NCBI GenBank assembly: GCA_050951925.1
Contig: JBMNJZ010000001.1
Span: 930,001 to 994,000, forward strand
Source: UBA1046 sp012511325
GTDB lineage: Bacteria > Bacillota > Clostridia > Saccharofermentanales > DTU023
Direction: 5' to 3'
Length of the DNA stretch: 64,000 nucleotides
Positions 33,684-41,811 of this stretch are shown here, piece after piece. Within the stretch, counting starts at the first letter, position 1. The number at the start of each line of letters is the position of its first letter. The notes under the pieces were generated by a model. That model was not told the DNA's origin and did no database searches. It saw only the letters and a program-made list of their open reading frames with translations. A program made the position numbers and the translations under genes.

Positions 33684-34094
33684 ATGTCAGAGAGAAATGT
33701 GAGAGTAGCCGGTGAAATCCAGAGAATTCTGTCCGATCTGGTCAGAGAGCTCAAAGATCCGCGCAAACCGCAAATGTTGTCAATCACCGGCGTCAAAGTT
33801 ACAAAAGATCTGAGTGTAGCTACCGTTTACTATAGTGTCTATGGCGGCGCGGAAGATAAGGATAAGGCCAGGACGGTATTGGACAGCTCTGCCGGCTTTC
33901 TGCGCCGTGAGCTGGGCAAGCGGCTGCGGCTGCGCAAAGTGCCGGAGTTACGTCTGCTCCTGGATGAGACGATTGAGCGTGGTTTTGCCATGGATGCTCT
34001 GATTGATCGGGTTATTTTCGCCGACGAGAAAAACAGAGCCAGCAGGGAAAGCCGCACAGCAGACCCGGAGACTGCTGACGGTACTGATAACTGA
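33684..34094 (+). CDS. rbfA: Ribosome-binding factor A
   Basis: The 136-residue factor matures the 16S rRNA 5' region. It has the KH-like core RVAGEIQRILSDLVRELKDP and LSVATVYYSVYG, then LRLRKVPELRLLLDETIERG. ATG 33684 behind GGGAGAAGAG is chosen over a longer in-frame start at 33594, because RbfA proteins begin a few residues before this conserved stretch. The 102 bases between infB and this start hold no other gene. The YlxP gene that sits here in B. subtilis is absent. Confidence 0.93.
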   Translation: MSERNVRVAGEIQRILSDLVRELKDPRKPQMLSITGVKVTKDLSVATVYYSVYGGAEDKDKARTVLDSSAGFLRRELGKRLRLRKVPELRLLLDETIERGFAMDALIDRVIFADEKNRASRESRTADPETADGTDN

Positions 34095-34121
34095 GGCCGG
34101 CAGGCAACTTGTCAGGGGGAT

Positions 34122-35168
34122 ATGATGGAGATGAAAATGCGTTTGCAAAATATCGTAGATGCAGTTTTGTCGCTCCGCAATACTGAGGAGCCGATCGGTA
34201 TCTTTCCCCATCTCGGAGCGGACGGCGATGCTCTGGGTTCCGGTCTGGGCCTGATGCTGGCCTTGAGAAGCCTGGGTCTTCGCGCTGATTTATTGTTGGA
34301 TGAAGAGCCGACGGAACAGCTCAAATTTCTGCCCCGGCTTGACCTGGTTACTGTCTATGCCCCTGAGATGCTGGAAGATTATCGCCGGACTATTAAATTG
34401 GCGATCGCTGTTGATTGTCATCAGGCGTATCGGATGGGTCTGCGCGGCGAGTTATTCGAGTCGGTCTCTGTCCGGGCGATAATTGATCATCATGTGCATG
34501 AAGGTGATTACGGCGAACTGGCCGTGATCAAAGTTTCCGCCTCTTCCACAGCTGAACTGATTTTTGATTTTATTGAGCTCTTGGAACAAAAGACGGGGCA
34601 AGAGATCTTTAACCGGGATATTGCGATTTCGTTGCTGGTCGGGCTTATAACCGATACCGGACGTTTCAGTTTTCCTTCCACTACAGCGCGCTGTTTTGAG
34701 CAGATGGCCCGCTTGATTGCCTATCGTCCGGATCTGACCGCTATTAATTACGAGCTTTATGAACGGGTAAAGCTGCCGCAGATTTTGCTGCGGGGAGAAG
34801 TCCTGAGCCGAATCAAGGCCAGCCCGGACCACAAAGTGATTACTTCCTCTATTTCCAGAGCTCTGTTGGAGCAGACAGGAGCCGGAGATTATGATCTGGA
34901 TACGCTGCCCTCTGAAATGAGAGCTATTGAGGGGGTTGAGGTAGCATTTCTTTTGCGTGAAGTCAGCGCTCCGGATGTGATCAAGATCAATATCAGATCT
35001 AAGGATTGTTTCGATGCTGCTGCTTTTGCTATTAAATATGGCGGCGGCGGACATGTCCGCGCCGCAGGTGTGACACTGAAAGGCATCAGTCTGGCTGAAG
35101 CTGAGGCTATGGTCATGCGCGAGGCCAGCGAGATTCTTCAGAACTGTTCCGAACCAGGTGATAAGTGA
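34122..35168 (+). CDS. nrnA: DHH-family phosphoesterase, NrnA type
   Basis: A 348-residue manganese phosphodiesterase that degrades nano-RNA and pAp in the cytoplasm. Motifs are GADGDALGSGLG (motif I), AVDCHQAYRMG, the DHH triad in IIDHHVHEGDYG, and GLITDTGRFSF. The DHHA1 glycine motif is GGGGHVRAAGVTL. Three ATGs follow AGGGGG; 34125 is the best spaced, so the exact start is uncertain by a few residues. The position between rbfA and truB is typical. It overlaps truB by four bases. Confidence 0.93.
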   Translation: MMEMKMRLQNIVDAVLSLRNTEEPIGIFPHLGADGDALGSGLGLMLALRSLGLRADLLLDEEPTEQLKFLPRLDLVTVYAPEMLEDYRRTIKLAIAVDCHQAYRMGLRGELFESVSVRAIIDHHVHEGDYGELAVIKVSASSTAELIFDFIELLEQKTGQEIFNRDIAISLLVGLITDTGRFSFPSTTARCFEQMARLIAYRPDLTAINYELYERVKLPQILLRGEVLSRIKASPDHKVITSSISRALLEQTGAGDYDLDTLPSEMRAIEGVEVAFLLREVSAPDVIKINIRSKDCFDAAAFAIKYGGGGHVRAAGVTLKGISLAEAEAMVMREASEILQNCSEPGDK

Positions 35169-36232
35169 AGCCGTCACAGATGGAAAGCGGTATTCTGCTG
35201 CTCGATAAACCGGCCGGCCTTACTTCATTCGGTGTTGTGGCGCGCAGCCGCAAAATGCTTGGTACTCGCCGTGTTGGCCATCTAGGCACATTGGATCCCT
35301 TTGCCACCGGCATTCTTCCCTTGGTCTTTGGCAAGGCAACCCGCCTTTCGCAATATTTGATGGAGCATGACAAGCGCTACCGGGTCACGCTGGAGCTGGG
35401 GCTTGCTACAGATACGCTGGATCGGGAGGGAAAGGTCGTAGGCGAAAAACAGTTGACTCCGGAGCACTTGCAGCATTTGCTGCAGGATGATTGCAAAATG
35501 ATCAAACAGGCGGTTGCCGATCTGGAAGGCGCCAGAGAGCAAGTGCCGCCGATGTATTCCGCTGTCAAAATTGAAGGCAAACCCCTCTACAAATATGCGC
35601 GTCGCGGAAAAGATGTCAATAGGTCATCACGTCATATTGTAGTCTATCAGGCTAGCTTGCTGGGAGTGAGGAAGGGCAGGTCTTATTTGCGTCCAGAGAG
35701 TGAGACCTTAGTTTTGGATTTGATGATTTATTGCAGCAAAGGCACCTATATCAGAGTGCTGGCGTCTGAACTGGGACAAAAGCTGGGCAGTTTGGCTTAT
35801 GCTGTGGCTTTGCGCCGCTTGGCAGTCGGCAGCTTTACGGTTGCGGAGGCGCTGGATCTGGCACAGGCAGAGGATCTGTTCTCTAATATATATCAGGCGG
35901 ATCGCGCGGCCTGGTGTTCACATCTGGTACAGCAAGGACAGATACTGACGATGGCTGAGGCTATGAGTGAATATCCGTCCTATCGGCTTAACCGGGAGGA
36001 GGCGCTGGCCATCGCTGCAGGCATGACGATTAGTTGCGATGCTCCGTTTACCGAACCGGAATGCCGGTCGGCAGCCGGGGCGGCGCAGCGGACCACGGAG
36101 GGGCGCCTTCGCCATGTTGTCTGTTTGCTTTGGCAGGATGATCTGCTGGCTGTAGGTTCTGTAGTTGAGCGAGGGCAGGAGTCTCTGATTAGGCCGGAGA
36201 CAGTTTTTGTGACTCGTGCGGATATTATTTGA
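35165..36232 (+). CDS. truB: tRNA pseudouridine-55 synthase
   Basis: It converts U55 of tRNA to pseudouridine. The 355-residue protein has GILLLDKPAGLTSFGVV, the catalytic Asp in HLGTLDPFATGILPL, YRVTLELGLATDTLD and a C-terminal PUA-like region. It starts at GTG 35165 within the four-base overlap GTGA with nrnA. It is somewhat longer than B. subtilis TruB (about 310), the extra being in the last 60 residues. Confidence 0.95.
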   Translation: MKPSQMESGILLLDKPAGLTSFGVVARSRKMLGTRRVGHLGTLDPFATGILPLVFGKATRLSQYLMEHDKRYRVTLELGLATDTLDREGKVVGEKQLTPEHLQHLLQDDCKMIKQAVADLEGAREQVPPMYSAVKIEGKPLYKYARRGKDVNRSSRHIVVYQASLLGVRKGRSYLRPESETLVLDLMIYCSKGTYIRVLASELGQKLGSLAYAVALRRLAVGSFTVAEALDLAQAEDLFSNIYQADRAAWCSHLVQQGQILTMAEAMSEYPSYRLNREEALAIAAGMTISCDAPFTEPECRSAAGAAQRTTEGRLRHVVCLLWQDDLLAVGSVVERGQESLIRPETVFVTRADII

Positions 36233-36255
36233 GAAGAATTGAGGTATTGTTGCTG

Positions 36256-37107
36256 ATGAAGGTCTATCTTGCGGATGATGTCTGGCCGATTGAGTTTGAG
36301 CGCAGTGTAGCGCTTGGGACTTTTGATGGGGTTCATCTGGGTCATCAGGCTTTGATCCGGGCGTTGTTGGCAGATGCTGAGGAGACAGGGCGGATTCCGT
36401 CAGTTTTTACTTTTTCCGATCATCCTGACTTGGTCTTTAGAGATCGGGAGACATTCCCGGGACTGACTATGACTGTGGAGGAGAAAGTGAAAGTTCTGGC
36501 CGAGCTGGGGGTAGCGGAAGTGTTTTTGCTGCCTTTGGCGCCACAGATATATCGGCTGTCGGCGACGGAGTTTTTACGAGATCTGCTGCGGAGCAGGCTG
36601 AATGCCGGAATGATTGTGGTGGGGGAGGATGCCAGATTCGGTTCCGGCCGAAGCGGAGATACCGAATTCTTGTCTGCCTGGGGCAGGGAGAATGGAGTGA
36701 AAACTGTCATTATCGATGATCTGTACTGCGATGGAGAGAAGATTTCCAGCACGCGTATTCGCAGCCTGTTGCAGGCAGGGAGGTTGAAGCAAGCAGCCAC
36801 GCTTTTAGGGAGAAACTTTGGTTTTAGGGCGGAAGTGCAGTCTCTGAGGAGTGTTGAAGACTCTGAGGGGATGGTGGAAATTGAACTGCGCTATCCGGCG
36901 GGAATTGTCGTGCTTCCTCCCGGGAGATATCCGGTGGAAGTTTTCCCGGACTTCGTAGGTTTTGAGCAAAGAGCCGGTTTGCCTTTGCTCTGGCAGACGG
37001 AACTTGAGATAGTTATAGCTAAAGGCGGCCCGCAACTGAGACTGCCGGTTCCTCTGGGCACGCATCCGGAAAATTCCGCTTTGTATCTGAGTTTTGCAGG
37101 TTCATAG
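36256..37107 (+). CDS. ribF: RibF-like FAD synthetase with a degenerate riboflavin-kinase half
   Basis: Bifunctional RibF makes FMN and FAD. The N-terminal nucleotidyltransferase half is intact: VALGTFDGVHLGHQALI, VVGEDARFGSGRSGD and ISSTRIRSLLQAG. The C-terminal half (about 185-283) keeps a trace of the beta-barrel (LPPGRYPVEV) but lacks the GRGR-x-x-GFPTAN motif that binds ATP and Mg. So FAD synthetase activity is likely and riboflavin kinase activity is doubtful. ATG 36256 follows GAGG by 11 bases; TTG 36250 is an alternative. It lies just after truB, the conserved position. Confidence 0.88.
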   Translation: MKVYLADDVWPIEFERSVALGTFDGVHLGHQALIRALLADAEETGRIPSVFTFSDHPDLVFRDRETFPGLTMTVEEKVKVLAELGVAEVFLLPLAPQIYRLSATEFLRDLLRSRLNAGMIVVGEDARFGSGRSGDTEFLSAWGRENGVKTVIIDDLYCDGEKISSTRIRSLLQAGRLKQAATLLGRNFGFRAEVQSLRSVEDSEGMVEIELRYPAGIVVLPPGRYPVEVFPDFVGFEQRAGLPLLWQTELEIVIAKGGPQLRLPVPLGTHPENSALYLSFAGS

Positions 37108-37183
37108 TGATCTGGGCGCGGTCTTCGGATGGAAGTGGATCGCTTTATGGTAAAATTATTCTCTAATAAGGAGATAAACAGAC

Positions 37184-38326
37184 ATGGCTGATTATTTAGT
37201 TGATTTTCCCGGACTCGGTATTTTTGATCTGCCTATCAACCGCTCAGTGGTATCTTTCGAGCTCTTTGGGCGGCATATCAGTATCTACTGGTATGGTGTC
37301 ATCATTGCCTTGGCCTTTTTGCTTTGCATATTCCTTAGTATGAAGCAGGCAAAACAATTCGGCATGACGAGTGACCAGATTGCAGATTATTTTTTGCTGA
37401 TTATTCCTCTGGGGATGCTGGGCGCCAGACTGTATTATGTTGTTTTTCAGCGAGATACAGCCGGTTGCAGTCTGAAAAATATTTTTGATACCAGAAGCGG
37501 CGGGCTGGCATTTTATGGCGGTGTGATCGGGGGAATCCTGGCCATCATTATTATGGCCAAATTTAAGAAGCACAAACTGAGCAGAATCTTTGATTTCTTC
37601 GTAGTCTATCTGCCTCTGGGTCAGGCGATCGGGCGTTGGGGAAATTTCTTCAACCAGGAGGCCTTTGGCGTTAATACGAATTTGCCTTGGGGCATGTACA
37701 GTAATGGTACTGAAGCCTATATCCGCTCTCTCAGTGGTGTAGAGCGCAGTCTGCTGCCGACATTGAATCCGTCGCAACCGGTTCATCCGACCTTCCTCTA
37801 CGAATTCATCGCCAATCTGATTATTTTTGTCATCCTGCTACAAGTGCGCAAGCGCTCAAAACGCCCTTATACTACGATGGCGACTTATTTTCTGTTCTAC
37901 GGTTCGGTGCGTTTTCTGGTCGAAGGGCTGCGCACGGATCCGCTTTATATTGCCGGCACGGATTTCCGGGTATCACAGGTACTGTCGGCTGTGATGGTTG
38001 CAGGTTCTTTGATCTTCCTGCTGGCTTCCGGCTTTATCAAACAGCGGCATCCCGAGCGAGAAGTAACTGTAGCAATCCCTGTTGTTGAAGAGGATGAGAT
38101 CGATAGTGTAGTGACTTCGTCCGAGTCGGCGAACGGCTTTGAGGAAGCAATTGATAATACGGATGATTCTCCTGCGGCGAAGACCGGATCTGAGGAGACA
38201 GAGAAGATAGAGGAGACAGATGGTACAGGAGTAGCAGAAAAAGCGAACCCGGAGAGTGCTTTAACCGGGATGGCGGCAGCAGTTGAGACTGCTGAGAATG
38301 ATCAGACTGATGAGGATGACAATTAA
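37184..38326 (+). CDS. lgt: Prolipoprotein diacylglyceryl transferase with an acidic tail
   Basis: It transfers diacylglycerol to the lipobox cysteine of prolipoproteins in the membrane. About seven membrane segments fill residues 25-285. Signatures are WYGVIIALAF, SGGLAFYGGVIGG, the Lgt motif GRWGNFFNQEAFG and VHPTFLYE. Residues from about 290 to 380 form a Glu/Asp/Thr-rich, disordered-looking cytoplasmic tail absent from most Lgt proteins of about 270-300 residues. AAGGAG lies 10 bases before the ATG. A lipoprotein-type PBP later in the window is a likely substrate. It is followed by the SEDS gene after 15 bases. Confidence 0.95.
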   Translation: MADYLVDFPGLGIFDLPINRSVVSFELFGRHISIYWYGVIIALAFLLCIFLSMKQAKQFGMTSDQIADYFLLIIPLGMLGARLYYVVFQRDTAGCSLKNIFDTRSGGLAFYGGVIGGILAIIIMAKFKKHKLSRIFDFFVVYLPLGQAIGRWGNFFNQEAFGVNTNLPWGMYSNGTEAYIRSLSGVERSLLPTLNPSQPVHPTFLYEFIANLIIFVILLQVRKRSKRPYTTMATYFLFYGSVRFLVEGLRTDPLYIAGTDFRVSQVLSAVMVAGSLIFLLASGFIKQRHPEREVTVAIPVVEEDEIDSVVTSSESANGFEEAIDNTDDSPAAKTGSEETEKIEETDGTGVAEKANPESALTGMAAAVETAENDQTDEDDN

Positions 38327-38341
38327 ATTCACAGGAGAACT

Positions 38342-39526
38342 ATGCTTAGAAGTTCCAATCCGGATCAAAAATATGCGCTAAGACGTTCCGGCAGCGACCG
38401 ATCCCGCGCCTCTATCTTCTTTTCTGCCATGGATTATTGGATCCTGGTGCCGGTAATGATCATGGTTCTGATCGGCCTGTATGTGTTAAATCAGGTAGCA
38501 GCAGATGGCGTCGGCACGACACTCAGTTATCCTTCCGGATTTTATCGTCAGGTGGGCGCCGTATTGCTTGGTTTAGCTCTGGCAATTATCATTTGCCTGA
38601 TGGAGTTGCCGACCTTGAGATTGTTCGGATCCATCATCTATATCGTTGCTGTAATACTGCTGATCTATGTCAAGATTGACGGTTATTCCCTGCGTTCCCT
38701 TACCGGCGCCGACAGTTGGATCAGATTTCCTGTGATTGGTTCGCTCCAGCCGTCGGAACTGGCAAAAACCGGTATTGCTATGGTTGCAGGCAATATTTTG
38801 GCGGAGATGAAATCCGGCGCACGCAATTATCTGGATGGTGGCATCAGGATTGCCCTTGTTTCCGGCTTCCCGCTTTTGTTGATAATCACCGAGCCTGATT
38901 TCGGCACTTCAATGACAATAGTATTTATGGTTGCGGTGATGATCTTTGTCTGGGGCATCCGCTGGAGATATGTTCTGATTACAGCCGGTGCCTTTGTGAT
39001 TGCGCTACCTTTAATCTGGAACTATGTCCTTAGTGCGGTAGGGCAAAACCGGATTCTGACTTTTCTGTTTCCCGGTCATGACAAAAGAGCCAGTTACCAC
39101 ATTTCACAATCTTTATCCGCTGTTTCCTCCGGTGGAATTACCGGCAGTGCCGGCCAGCCGGTCAATGTACCTGTCAAAGAGTCTGACTTTATCTTTTCTG
39201 CGGTAGCCGAGTATATGGGTTTAATAGGAGTAGTAGCCCTGATTGCCCTGGTTGCTATTTTCATCATCCGTACTTTATTTATTTCATTTGAAGCAGTTAG
39301 GGATGATCCGGCTCAGGGCTATATTATGACGGGTCTGATCTCAGTTATGGCCTTCCATTATATTGAGAATATGGGTATGACAGTTGGCATGCTCCCTATC
39401 ACCGGGATTCCTCTACCTTTTGTCAGTCATGGCGGTTCAGCTATGGTTTCCAATTTTATCTCACTGGGCATTATCTTGAATATATCCATGAATCAGCGCA
39501 TGCTGGCGATGCAGTCTGGTTACTGA
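38342..39526 (+). CDS. rodA: SEDS family peptidoglycan polymerase, RodA type
   Basis: The 394-residue protein has about ten membrane segments. Motifs are the conserved GADSWIRFPVIGSLQPSELAK and, near the end, GIPLPFVSHGGSAM, the SEDS signature. RodA polymerises glycan strands with a class B PBP during elongation. A second SEDS gene inside the dcw cluster is assigned as FtsW, and the presence of mreB supports RodA for this one. It is cotranscribed with lgt. Confidence 0.9.
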   Translation: MLRSSNPDQKYALRRSGSDRSRASIFFSAMDYWILVPVMIMVLIGLYVLNQVAADGVGTTLSYPSGFYRQVGAVLLGLALAIIICLMELPTLRLFGSIIYIVAVILLIYVKIDGYSLRSLTGADSWIRFPVIGSLQPSELAKTGIAMVAGNILAEMKSGARNYLDGGIRIALVSGFPLLLIITEPDFGTSMTIVFMVAVMIFVWGIRWRYVLITAGAFVIALPLIWNYVLSAVGQNRILTFLFPGHDKRASYHISQSLSAVSSGGITGSAGQPVNVPVKESDFIFSAVAEYMGLIGVVALIALVAIFIIRTLFISFEAVRDDPAQGYIMTGLISVMAFHYIENMGMTVGMLPITGIPLPFVSHGGSAMVSNFISLGIILNISMNQRMLAMQSGY

Positions 39527-39643
39527 TCGCTCAAGCCAACCGGCATGACAGCCTGAGAAGGTTAATTTCAGTCTGACTTTCGGCGCTTGCTGTCGCATCT
39601 ATTGCAAAATCTATCCAATCAGAACAAATGACTTAAGTAAGAG

Positions 39644-39663
39644 TGCTTGAAAGGCATTTTTTT
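39644..39663 (+). terminator. Intrinsic terminator after rodA
   Basis: TGCTT-GAA-AGGCA is a short stem with one wobble, extended by weak pairs, followed directly by seven T residues (39657-39663). Confidence 0.6.
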
Positions 39664-39734
39664 GTTTTATTTGCTGAAATCAGACAATGGAAACTAATAT
39701 TTATAATTTCTCTATTTTTATTAAGTAAATTCAT

Positions 39735-39763
39735 TTGCTTTTTCACTTAACAGCAGTTAGAAT
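39735..39763 (+). promoter_or_regulatory. Promoter of the dcw cluster
   Basis: TTGCTT (39735-39740), a 17-base spacer, then TAGAAT (39758-39763). The start would be near 39770, just before the MraZ-box repeats. Confidence 0.65.
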
Positions 39764-39773
39764 GATCAAAAAG

Positions 39774-39820
39774 GTGGAGTAAAGTGTCGTGTTAGTACTT
39801 GATTGTGGAGTAAAAGTAAC
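39774..39820 (+). promoter_or_regulatory. Candidate MraZ-binding repeats
   Basis: Two copies of GTGGAGTAAA start at 39774 and 39805, and GTGTCG starts exactly 10 bases after the first. MraZ proteins bind several GTG-containing hexamers spaced by about one helical turn in their own promoter region (TGGGN repeats in E. coli, AAAGTG-type in Mollicutes). The location directly after the start point suggests autorepression. Confidence 0.6.
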
Positions 39821-39855
39821 GGACAACTGCTTCAAAAACTGCAAAGGAGACGTCT

Positions 39856-40290
39856 GTGGCTAGGTATACACATATCATTGATAAAAAGGGACGTGTGATT
39901 GTGCCTGCCCGCTTGCGTGAAAACCTTACCGGTACGCTTCATATCACAGGCAATCTGGATCCTGGTTATTTGACGCTCTACACGAGCGAACAGTTCAGTT
40001 CAATTCGCGCTCAATTACTGCAGCTCTCAGGAACAGATCCTGATGTTCGCCGCTTTCAGCGCTTTATTATCGGTGAGGCTGTAGTCTGTGAAATTGACAG
40101 TCAGGGCCGCATCTCAGTAAGTTCTAATCTCTGGGATTTGATCGGTGTAGGTCCGGGTGATGAAATCTGTTTTATCGACATGATTGATAAAGTTGAGATC
40201 TGTTCTGAGCAGTTCTATCAGGAGCAAAAGGCTCATGAAGACCCGATCGCCGGACTTGACTTGAGTAAGTTCGATGTCAAGGGATTGTAG
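39856..40290 (+). CDS. mraZ: Transcriptional regulator MraZ
   Basis: The 144-residue protein has the tandem AbrB-like fold of MraZ: YTHIIDKKGRVIVPARLR in the first half and CEIDSQGRISVSSNLWDLIG in the second. MraZ forms a ring that binds its own promoter and controls the dcw operon. It starts at GTG 39856, six bases after AGGAG. It overlaps rsmH by 17 bases. Confidence 0.95.
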   Translation: MARYTHIIDKKGRVIVPARLRENLTGTLHITGNLDPGYLTLYTSEQFSSIRAQLLQLSGTDPDVRRFQRFIIGEAVVCEIDSQGRISVSSNLWDLIGVGPGDEICFIDMIDKVEICSEQFYQEQKAHEDPIAGLDLSKFDVKGL

Positions 40291-41233
40291 CTTGGCGCAT
40301 GTTCCGGTTCTTGCCACTGAGGTTATCGAGGCGCTGAAGATTGTACCGGATGGCAGATATGTAGATTGTACAGCCGGAGATGGCGGACATAGCTCGCTCA
40401 TACTGTCGAAACTTGGTGCAAGGGGTAGTCTGATAGCCCTTGATCGTGACTACGAGGCATGTAAAACCACCAAGTTGAAACTGGACAAGATGGAAGCGGA
40501 TGGGACCTGGGAAGTGGTGAGGAGCAATTTCTCCGCCCTGGAACAAATTCTGCAAGCGAGGGCTATTGAATCTGTAGATGGGATTTTGGCAGATCTGGGT
40601 GTATCTTCTGTCCAGCTGGATCAATGGGAACGAGGTTTTTCCTACCGGCAGGATGGCCCGCTGGATATGCGAATGGATAAAGCCGGCGGAGAAACCGCGG
40701 CACAATGGTTAAATCGGGTTACACAACCGGAATTGCAAAGGGTCCTGAGTGAATATGGTGAAGAAAGGTATGCCGGGCGTATCTCACAGGCCATCATTAG
40801 AGCTAGAGACAGCGCCGCGATTTTGACGACCGGGGAATTGGCAGAGATTATTGTTAGAAGTATGCCTGCTGTCTCCCGGCGCGAGCAGCAGCATCCGGCC
40901 CGCAGGAGTTTTCAGGCCATCAGGATTGCTATCAATAATGAGCTGGGAGAACTGGAGCGGTTGTTGGATCAATTGCCCGGAATAATGGCAGACCGGGGGA
41001 GAATAGTTATCATCACCTTTCATTCCCTGGAAGACAGGCTGGTGAAACAACGCTTCAGACAATGGGAAAAGCCATGTATTTGCCCGCCGGATCTGCCGCT
41101 ATGTGCCTGTGGCAAAGAGTCTATCGGCACTATAATAAGTGTCCCTAACGACACGGCAAGTGCAGAAGAGCTACAAAACAATCGGCGTGCTCACAGCGCG
41201 CGCCTACGGGTATTTGAGAGGAGGCTGGCATGA
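40274..41233 (+). CDS. rsmH: 16S rRNA (cytosine-1402-N4) methyltransferase
   Basis: The 319-residue SAM-dependent enzyme (formerly MraW). Motifs are HVPVLATEVIEAL, the SAM loop VDCTAGDGGHSSLIL, ILADLGVSSVQLDQWERGFSY and FHSLEDRLVKQRF. ATG 40274 lies inside mraZ and the last bases overlap ftsL as ATGA, a tightly coupled arrangement typical of dcw clusters. Confidence 0.96.
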   Translation: MSRDCSLAHVPVLATEVIEALKIVPDGRYVDCTAGDGGHSSLILSKLGARGSLIALDRDYEACKTTKLKLDKMEADGTWEVVRSNFSALEQILQARAIESVDGILADLGVSSVQLDQWERGFSYRQDGPLDMRMDKAGGETAAQWLNRVTQPELQRVLSEYGEERYAGRISQAIIRARDSAAILTTGELAEIIVRSMPAVSRREQQHPARRSFQAIRIAINNELGELERLLDQLPGIMADRGRIVIITFHSLEDRLVKQRFRQWEKPCICPPDLPLCACGKESIGTIISVPNDTASAEELQNNRRAHSARLRVFERRLA

Positions 41234-41799
41234 ATCGATATGAGCACGGCAATTTAGCCTTAAAGGACAATTTGGCGCCGGAATTATATCCGTATGCAAC
41301 GCCCGAACCGTTGCCGCTTCCTGATTATGAGCCAGAAAGGCGCAAGCGCGAGCGCAGACTGCGCAGACTGCAGTATGAGAGCCAAGTCTACTTAAATTAC
41401 AAACAGGACACGCGCGCCAGAAGCAGACATTTATTCAGCTTGGTTCTCGTAATTGTTGCAGCTGCGGCAGTGCTGGGCATTTCAGTTTTGCGCTACGCCA
41501 GAATTACGGAACTCAACTTCTCTAATGTCAGATTAAATCGGGAAATTAAAGAATTGGAAATTGAAAATTCTCTGATTCAAAACGCTATCATCAATAAAAT
41601 TAATCTTGATGAGGTCAGAGAGAATGCCCGCACGGAAGCTGGACTGCAACAAGTAAGCCCCCAGCAAATCGTACAGTTGGATTTCAGTGCAAGCGACAAA
41701 GTTGTGTATACAACAGGTTCTGCCAGTGAGATGGAATACGATTTTGCAGTCGATACTGTAATAGAGTGGGTGATAGATCAGCGTCAATCCCAACCATAG
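41230..41799 (+). CDS. ftsL: FtsL-like septum protein
   Basis: The 189-residue bitopic protein has a charged cytoplasmic N-terminus of about 62 residues, one membrane segment (LFSLVLVIVAAAAVLGISVL) and an extracytoplasmic leucine-zipper-like coiled coil (FSNVRLNREIKELEIENSLI). Sequence conservation in FtsL is low, so the call rests on topology and on its place between rsmH and the division PBP. It would form the FtsQ/DivIB-FtsL-DivIC complex. The long Arg/Glu-rich N-terminus is larger than usual. Confidence 0.8.
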   Translation: MNRYEHGNLALKDNLAPELYPYATPEPLPLPDYEPERRKRERRLRRLQYESQVYLNYKQDTRARSRHLFSLVLVIVAAAAVLGISVLRYARITELNFSNVRLNREIKELEIENSLIQNAIINKINLDEVRENARTEAGLQQVSPQQIVQLDFSASDKVVYTTGSASEMEYDFAVDTVIEWVIDQRQSQP

Positions 41800-41811
41800 G
41801 AGCGCTTTTCT

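Larger units (their letters stand above)
39527..39855 (+). other. Intergenic region upstream of mraZ
   Basis: These 329 bases hold no gene. They contain, in order, a T-run terminator for rodA (39644-39663), an AT-rich stretch, the mraZ promoter (39735-39763), direct repeats that fit MraZ boxes (39774-39820) and the mraZ ribosome-binding site AGGAG (39845-39849). Confidence 0.7.
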
